Below, piece by piece: positions 57,444-64,000 of a DNA stretch of 64,000 bases (position 1 is the first letter of the stretch; each line of letters begins with the position of its first letter). The notes under the pieces were generated by a model. The model saw only the letters and a list, made by a program, of their open reading frames with translations. It had not been told where the DNA came from and searched no databases. The DNA lies in contig NC_061773.1 in assembly GCF_022458985.1 (NCBI RefSeq), forward strand, positions 17,704,001-17,768,000, given 5' to 3'. The stretch is from Mugil cephalus. Lineage: Eukaryota > Chordata > Actinopteri > Mugiliformes > Mugilidae. Position numbers and translations under genes: made by a program.

Positions 57444-60400
57444 ATGGAGCTGAGTGGGGCTAAAACGATAATACTAGCCGGAGGTGTTTTGCTTCTGCCT
57501 GTGCTCACCTTCGTCACCTCCTTCCTGTTTTGGCCTGGGATTCTCATCAGAGCCTACAACTGGTAAAGACACAAACCACACAGAAAGAGAACCAGTCAGA
57601 GTGGATATATTTTTTCCCTTTTGTGGTATTTATCTCATTCCACTAATAGTTTCTCTTATTTTAACACAAGGTATGAGTAGAAACAAAAGCACCTGTTTTG
57701 TCCAAAGCAACCAAACCACCCAACAGGCTTTCTTTAAATGTACTTTAACTGTCTCCAGAGGACAAAGCCTCACCCACGCTCCTTTGCGGGTGAGGCGTTG
57801 GGTTAATGCAAATAAAATACTAATCGTGATGGCTGCAAATTATATGATAACAATAATTTTGTGCCAAAGGTCACAGGTGTATTTACAATCTACTGCTCCC
57901 GTGCCACTTTTCTCCAACACACAATTATTTTATTACGACCTTTCCTCCTGGGCTTTTTCTGCACTTGAAATGAGAAAAGACAAGATAAACTTTATTGTCT
58001 GTCACAAGTGACAGAAACCCTGTGACAGGCTCATAAAAACATTTAAAGGACAACCATTATGATAACAAAAAGGAGCAGGATGTTAACAGCAGCATGAGTC
58101 TATTTATGTTTGTTAAGGGTGGTTATTGCAGAGGGGATAAAAGGTATTTTTAAAGATGTCTTTATGAACCACCATGCTGACTGCTTGCAGAATAATTGCG
58201 TTTTAACTCTCTTGAGCGGTCGCAGTGCTGAGTCACTGTCACATAATAGTGCGTTTGAATGTAGCACTGTGACAGGCGTATAAAATGAAGTTAGAAAACG
58301 CTGTAAAGTCATCACTCAAACTGAAATCAGGGACGTAATAGTACAGTAGCATAGTCTGTGTTAACGTTTTCATATATAACCTCTGTATTACTGATTATCA
58401 CTATCTCTACTTATTGATAGAGTAGAAGAGACTTCTTTATGTAGCTCAAAATATAGAAGATGTTTGTTTTCCACCCCTGAGGTCAATCTTAATTAAAAAA
58501 AATAAAATAAAAAAGAAGGAAAATCTTATGAAACCTAATATGAAAAGAGTCATTATGAAATAAGAGGTTACACATAGATTCCCGAAATATGCTCATTTGC
58601 CGGATGTTTAAATGAATCATGAAATCTGATTTCATAATTTCATAATGACAAACAGAGCGCACTCTTGTCCGCTAGTGGGATTCTACTTTTGGAATTGACC
58701 TCCTTAAAGTGCTGCAGATAAGCTTTTTAAACAGTTTCGCTCTGGTCCTCGTCTGTAGGTACTGGCGTCGTCGGCTGGGGCTGGTGGTCCGCTACTCCCA
58801 CAGCGGAAGTTACCGCTTCTGTTATTCAAGCCGCGGGACGCCGGGGGGCGCCGCGCCCTCACTGCTACTGCTGCACGGTTTCTCCGCCAGCAAGGACATG
58901 TGGCTGCCCCTCGTCAAGGTAACACGCAGCCCGACACGGACGGACGGACGGACGGAGTTTATCTCATTAGGTGCGCGCAGTTGTGACAAAGAAGAAGGTT
59001 GAGTGCAGAACAAAATGGAGATAGAAAAGATGACAGAAGACAAGTAGGAAGGATGAACTCTTTCCATGATATAGAGGGTTGGTTGCTGCAGCGTCAAGGT
59101 TTCACAGTTCTCAGCTAGCGCATTGCATCGTGGGAAATTAGCATCAATCAGGAGTGTACACTCAAAAGTAAAACATTTGTTCAGTCGGCGCTCTGAGAGT
59201 TTTATACTGACACTTATTTAAGCGGTGTAGAGTGTTTAATGGATTAGCATTTAGCAAAATAAAGGAATCCATTGATGTAGTTCCTGGAACAAATGTGTAT
59301 AAAAGACAATAATAGACATAATAGTCTGTTCTGTGTAACAAACCATGTGGTCCATCAGATTAACTGAAATGTTCAGTAAAGATGTGGTGGCTCATGGGTC
59401 ATGTTTTTTTTTTCCTGTCTTCTAGTACCTCCCTAGAGACCAGCATGTGGTGTGTGTGGACATGCCAGGACACAACGGCACGAGTCGCACCGGGGTCGAG
59501 GATTACAGCATCCACGGTCAGGTCAGCCGAATCAACCAGGTGTGTATCAGAGTAGTTTGCTCTTTCTGGTGTTTTCTGTGACGCCACTGTAGCAGTTCTA
59601 CAGACTAGTCTGTTTTACTGCTGCGTCATGACGCTTTAAGCATCATGTCGACCAGCCACTGAACACGTGACAGTAACAACATGGACGCCTTCGAGAAGAG
59701 TGGAAATACTTCACTGAAGATGAAACCAATTCTACCGTGACATGCAAAATATGCATTAGCTGTAGCTGCAGTACACAGAGAAGGCTTCTCTGTGTACATG
59801 CCAACACGCTGTGAAGTATTATTGAATTCTATTGATGGTGCTGAGTTGCAGCCTATTTTTATACAGGCTATACATATCTGAAACACACAGTATGTAGCAC
59901 ATGAGCTGTATGTTCTCAGCATATGTATTCAGTCAAGAATATAGATTTTATTGTTGCAAAGCATTAGTTTCTACTGTGTTTTTATTAGTGTTGACTTGAC
60001 GTTCATGACGTAACAGACGGCTTCAAAAAATCTGAAGATGTGAAACCCCCTACAACACGAAAATGAAAATGACTGTAGAGCTGAAGACCCAAGAAGTGAG
60101 TCTGGTAGTGAAACAAGAAAAAGTATTGATCTGATTGTGTGCACTGTCACCGTCCGTCCTCGAATATTCAGCGCACTCGTGATGCGTCGGCCTCATGACG
60201 GAGATCCGTGCAACATCAGTTAGTTTCAGTCTGCATCGCACACAACCTGAACCCTCGCTAAAACGAACCCTCTAAATGAGAGGACTGCATTTCATTTCAC
60301 ACCAATCCCTGACTCTTAGATTTACTTGTAGAAATAGTGTTACACCTGGTGCAATAGGTGTTATTTCAAGACAGGTCTTAAAATATCTCCTTTCTGTTCA

Positions 60401-63400
60401 GTCATCTTTGTATGACATAAACACCTCACTGTAATTAGTCTAAATCCAGTCTGTCTAGATAGAAAGATGGATACTTTATTAATCCCTAATGTGGCAGCAG
60501 GAATCTAGAGGCTCTCAGTGTATCACACATAATCTATAATATCAGAGAAATCTACAGTATATTCAAAATATTTATAAGAAAATCAAAAGGATTGTGTTAA
60601 TGATTAATAATGAAAACAATTTGAATTGATTAACAAATAATTTCCAAAAATAATTATGTGATTTCACATACTGTTGTAAATAACAATTTTCATACTATAG
60701 ACTTTACACATAACAATCGAGTAGGAACTAATGTCTACAGCATAGGTCTTCAACATGGGGTCCGCGACCCCTAGGAGATCTGTGGAGGTACTGCAAGGTG
60801 GTCGCAAAATCTTTGGTTGATAAGACATTGGCCGAGAGCCTATTCAGTCCGCAGGTGAAATCCAGAAACACGCAGCAATATTATATAGATACAGATATAT
60901 GTAAGTTTATGTTTGTGGCAGGTGCATGACCACCCTACTGTGGCACATTTGAAATTTTAAAAAATGAACATTTCAACCTGTGTATTATTTGAATAGCCTA
61001 ATACTGAATGAAAAATGATAATAATAATGTATATTTATAAATAGGCCGAGTTAAATGTAAAACACATATAGTAGGTAGGTAGGGGGTCCCTACTTAACCT
61101 CTCATCAGTTTAGGGGTCCTTGGCCTGAAAAACGTTGAAGACCTCTGATCTACAGCATCTCTAAAATGCTTGCCATTGAGCGCCCCCTTGTGGCGAGAGA
61201 AGGTGCAGCCCAGACAGACCAGGCCATGTCAAATAAATGAATAGTTATCACATAATTATTCTGTAATGTTGTATCTTAATTTCTCAGGGTATTCTATCAT
61301 GTCCTCTCCTAACGACTGGTCCATGACTCTGTATTTGCAGACCTGTGGATCAGTTCATTCACAAACAGAACCACAAAATCCACAATACGGGTTCAGTTTC
61401 TTGAACTCTTGTAATCCCAGTGGGGTTTCTAGGTTTGGTAACATTGTGGACAACAACAGAAAGATGTGCTCGGAGACAGTTTCTTGTGTTATAAATGGAG
61501 ACGATGCACAGAAGCCCCCGAGATGACATAGACAACCCCTCTCCATCTGTGTCTGTGCAGTTTGTGCAGAGCATCGGTATGGATAAAAGACCCTTCCACC
61601 TCGTCGGCACATCAATGGGTGGGAACGTTGCCGGTGTGTATGCTGCCCGTTACCCCGATCACCTGTGCAGTGTCTCCCTGTTGTGTCCAGCAGGTAAACT
61701 CAGCAGATGTCTGACCTCTTTGATGTTTGATGGTGATGAAGCAGGCGTAGTTGATGCTCCCTCCTCCTCCTCTCTGTCCTCCAGGCCTGGATCCCCCCGC
61801 GGACTCCGAGTTCATCAGACGCTTAAAGGAGCTCCAGGAGAGTGGGCAGGAGGGTTCGATCGCTCTCATTCCCTCCACTCAAGAGGAGCTGGAGTCCATG
61901 CTGAAACTCTGCTGTTACACGCCCCCCAAACTCCACCGACAGGTACAGGACTGTGCTCCCTGCAGCGGTGGATCCGGAAAACATGGGGGTGACAAGAGGT
62001 TTTAGCAGAGTGGGAGTTTGAGTCTCTGTAATTAAATCTTCATTTCCAGTTTGGCAAAAAATCACTATTTAGTTGCTAATAACACCAAAAGATAACAAGC
62101 TATCAGTCTGCTGAAGTCATGTTAAACCGAGAACGGTTTTGAATTTTATTTACAAAATATGGACTGAGCAATAAATACCCATACCCAAACAATTTAGTTG
62201 GACAAACAAATAAAAGGGAAAGACAAAGTGATTCCAATGTATCACTTAAGTAGTGACCATGACAGGAAAGGAGAAATACCCAAGACCCAGACTGTACATA
62301 ACCTAGAAGATGCATATAACTCAAATGTACCTAAATGTATTGCACTTACATAACCTACTGTTGCACATAGCCCTCTTGCATGTGTGTGTAGGTGCACCAA
62401 ACAACAAGCTGAAACAAGTCCAGTTGTCCTCTTTCACAGCTTTTGTTGTGTACTTGTGGGTTTTGATGTTTTTTAATAATGACCATGTTACTGGATCAGT
62501 ACAACCCTGTTAATGCTCTACAGACAGTACCTGATGTTTTCATAACGTACGTAATGTGTGGGTGTCTGTTTGTGTTGCCAGATCCTGCGAGGTCTCCTTG
62601 ACAACAGGATCCCAGACAACGGGTTCTACAGAGAGAGTGAGTCACTTCTTCTCTTCTTTACTCCTTCGCCGCTGTTCCTGTGTTATATCACCATGGCTAT
62701 AGATTGTGATGACTGTTTTAAACTGTGTATGATCATTTCATGACCAGCAGTTTGGCGGGTGTAAATACATCCTCCATCTCCATGAGACAAGCACTTTCTT
62801 TTGACACTGTTTATGCCTTAAGTATAAATAACTTTGAGTGAGCTATCTGAAAATTCATCTCATGTACAGGAGAGAGAATGAAGAAACTTAAGTACAGAGA
62901 TCAAAACATTTTTTGTATATTAGAGGTTTGTGAGGACTGACAACAGACTGTATAAAAAGTGGACGTCATGACCGCTTCCTGTAAGTGAAGCCAAAGCACG
63001 TGTAGCTCCCCCTAGTGGCTGCCTGCAGTATTAAATCTAAAACACATACACTTTAAATACATTTTTTTAACGATAATTTCTGCCATTTTAGGGGGTAATA
63101 TAATGCTGATGAATGTTCAGGTGTCAATTTTTGTGAGAAGTTTTGTTTTATTCGGAGCTGCTGGAGATAGAGGAGGAGGAGGAGTGGAGTATTAATTAAA
63201 TGAAAACACGGGAAACTAGCATCAGTTTGAACAATGGGAGGAAGTGATCGTCTATTTTTATACAGTGTGTGGGATTGACTAGCTTTTGGAGGCTGCCTCA
63301 AGTGGATATTTGAGGAACTGCAATTCACTTAATTGGCAAAAGGGATTTCACACAAAACTGAACATCAATCTTCCTCCTTTAAATTAAAACCAACTTGCTG

Positions 63401-63682
63401 TCAATTTGTGGAAACTAGGCAGAAAAAAGGCATGAGCGAAAATACATTGGTGAAGGAAGCTATGTTTATGACAACCTTCATTTAAATTTACCTTCCATGT
63501 AAACTATGTATATATAACCACACGTAGTACATTTTGCTGTAGTTTATTGACTGTGTTTGTACACTGTGTATTTGTGCGCAGTGTTCATGGAGGTCGCCGG
63601 GGAGAAGTCTCGTTACTCGCTGCAAGAAAACCTGCATCTGATCAAGCCGCCCCTGCAGGTGATCTGGGGAAAGGCAGACCAG
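57444..63682 (+). CDS. abhd6: Monoacylglycerol lipase ABHD6, 7 coding exons, truncated by window edge
   Basis: A membrane-bound serine hydrolase that cleaves 2-arachidonoylglycerol and other monoacylglycerols (endocannabinoid and lysophospholipid metabolism). Exons: 57444-57562, 58759-58918, 59426-59539, 61561-61693, 61785-61942, 62582-62636, 63582-63682. Phases agree, giving 280 residues so far (human total 337). An N-terminal signal anchor spans about 8-34, followed by NWYWRRRLG. The oxyanion-hole segment is HGFS at 79-82. The nucleophile elbow is GTSMGG with Ser149 (human Ser148). Other family strings are VCVDMPGH, EKSRYSLQEN and VIWGKADQ. The catalytic Asp and His of the family lie downstream of residue 280 and should be in the missing final exon or exons past 64000. 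Teleosts can have a and b paralogues; I cannot tell which this is. Confidence 0.95.
57563..58758. other. abhd6 intron, repeat-bearing
   Basis: The intron after coding exon 1. It contains an interspersed repeat at about 57975-58220 starting GATAAACTTTATTGTC, with GAGTCTATTTATG...GGGTGGTTATTGCAGAGGGGATAAAAGG. The open frame 57484-58011 continues from the exon in another frame into the intron and is a shadow. Confidence 0.5.
59660..59760 (+). mobile_element. hAT/ZBED BED-finger relic, copy 2
   Basis: 59701-59754 translates to WKYFTEDETNSTVTCKIC, the start of a BED zinc finger (aromatic W and F followed by the C-x2-C pair) typical of hAT transposases and their ZBED derivatives. The frame is broken just upstream and downstream. 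It is related at the DNA level to 9552-9660. It lies in the abhd6 intron between the exons at 59426 and 61561. Confidence 0.7.
60741..61148. mobile_element. hAT-like MITE with 8 bp target-site duplication
   Basis: The ends are CATAGGTCTTCAAC and (reverse complement of the right end) CAGAGGTCTTCAACG. The sequence TCTACAGC occurs exactly at 60734-60741 and 61149-61156, an 8 bp duplication as expected for hAT transposition. The element is 407 bp and internally contains TGGGGTCCGCGACCCC. It has no coding capacity. It lies in an abhd6 intron. Confidence 0.85.
62945..63310 (+). repeat. Dispersed repeat, copy E (longest)
   Basis: Contains GTGGACGTCATGACCGCTTCCTG, GAAGCCAAAGCACGTGTAGCTCCCCCTAGTGGCTGCCTGCAG-like sequence, ATCAGTTTGAACAATGGGAGGAAGTGA, TTTTTATACAGTGTGTGG and TTTTGGAGGCTGCCTCAAGTGG. 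It shares blocks with four other segments in the window and gives the best view of the full unit (about 365 bp). Non-coding, in an abhd6 intron. Confidence 0.65.
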
Positions 63683-64000
63683 GTAAATAAAAATCAACAC
63701 AGCAATGTCATAAAGAAACTAGATATTTTTTTAATTTCTCCAATGTATTTGGGATTAGAAGGACCTAAGTATAAAAACTAAGCATCATCTTTAAACAGGA
63801 AGTAGTAGTTGTCCAATATATATATATATGACATCCTCATATGTGGACACTGGGATTATTTATTTATATTATAATAAAGTCACCCAATGTGTAACAAAAT
63901 GTAAAACAGTTTATTTTAATAACTGAAGCTAACATCTTGATATTTAGCAAGTGTAACTTCTCAGTAGTTTAGCATGTTGTATGCAAACATTTGGTTATTG
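63683..64000. other. abhd6 intron running off the window
   Basis: Starts GTAAAT directly after the exon ending at 63682. AT-rich, no further exon seen before the edge. Confidence 0.7.

Noticed and set aside
57484-58011. 175-residue plus-strand frame overlapping abhd6 exon 1
   Set aside because: It uses another frame of the exon and then reads through the intron; the splice-consistent ABHD6 frame explains the region.

Overview
The window is vertebrate nuclear DNA, almost certainly from a spiny-rayed teleost fish. The evidence is split genes with GT-AG introns that translate into vertebrate proteins, a low density of coding sequence, many (CA)n, (GATA)n-type and (GAT)n microsatellites, and fish-type relics of Tc1, mariner, hAT and non-LTR elements. 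There is no prokaryotic or viral gene organisation and no CRISPR array.

Four protein genes could be rebuilt exon by exon with consistent splice phases. (1) podxl2 (endoglycan), minus strand, 13 coding exons from 24675 down to 9131, 746 aa, complete. (2) mcm2 (replicative helicase subunit), minus strand, 20 coding exons from 34090 down to 26381, 891 aa, complete, with an E2F-type palindrome just upstream of its start. (3) lmcd1 (dyxin; PET and LIM domains), plus strand, 7 coding exons from 37137 to 49797, 367 aa, with an unusual truncated second LIM domain. (4) abhd6 (monoacylglycerol lipase), plus strand, 7 coding exons from 57444 to 63682 (280 aa), cut by the right window edge before its last exon or exons. 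A tRNA-Thr(TGT)-like gene lies in lmcd1 intron 1.

Layout: 1-9130 has no confident gene and carries repeats, including a 1.7 kb fold-back element (about 2763-4494) and a 616 bp internally deleted mariner element with intact ends (6953-7568). 9131-24675 is podxl2, 24676-26380 is intergenic, 26381-34090 is mcm2. 34091-37136 is the divergent mcm2/lmcd1 promoter interval, with a MITE. 37137-49797 is lmcd1, 49798-54540 is intergenic, and about 54540 to the end is abhd6.

The four genes do not form one pathway. They are a cell-surface sialomucin, a DNA-replication helicase subunit, a LIM co-regulator and an endocannabinoid hydrolase. mcm2 and podxl2 are also neighbours in human (chromosome 3q21); lmcd1 and abhd6 lie elsewhere on human chromosome 3. 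I found no clearly new biological system. The points most worth checking are the shortened LIM2 of lmcd1, splice sites of podxl2 built directly on CA repeats, an in-frame poly-glycine microsatellite in the Podxl2 tail, a Tc1 relic that runs up to an lmcd1 splice acceptor, and the large fold-back element.
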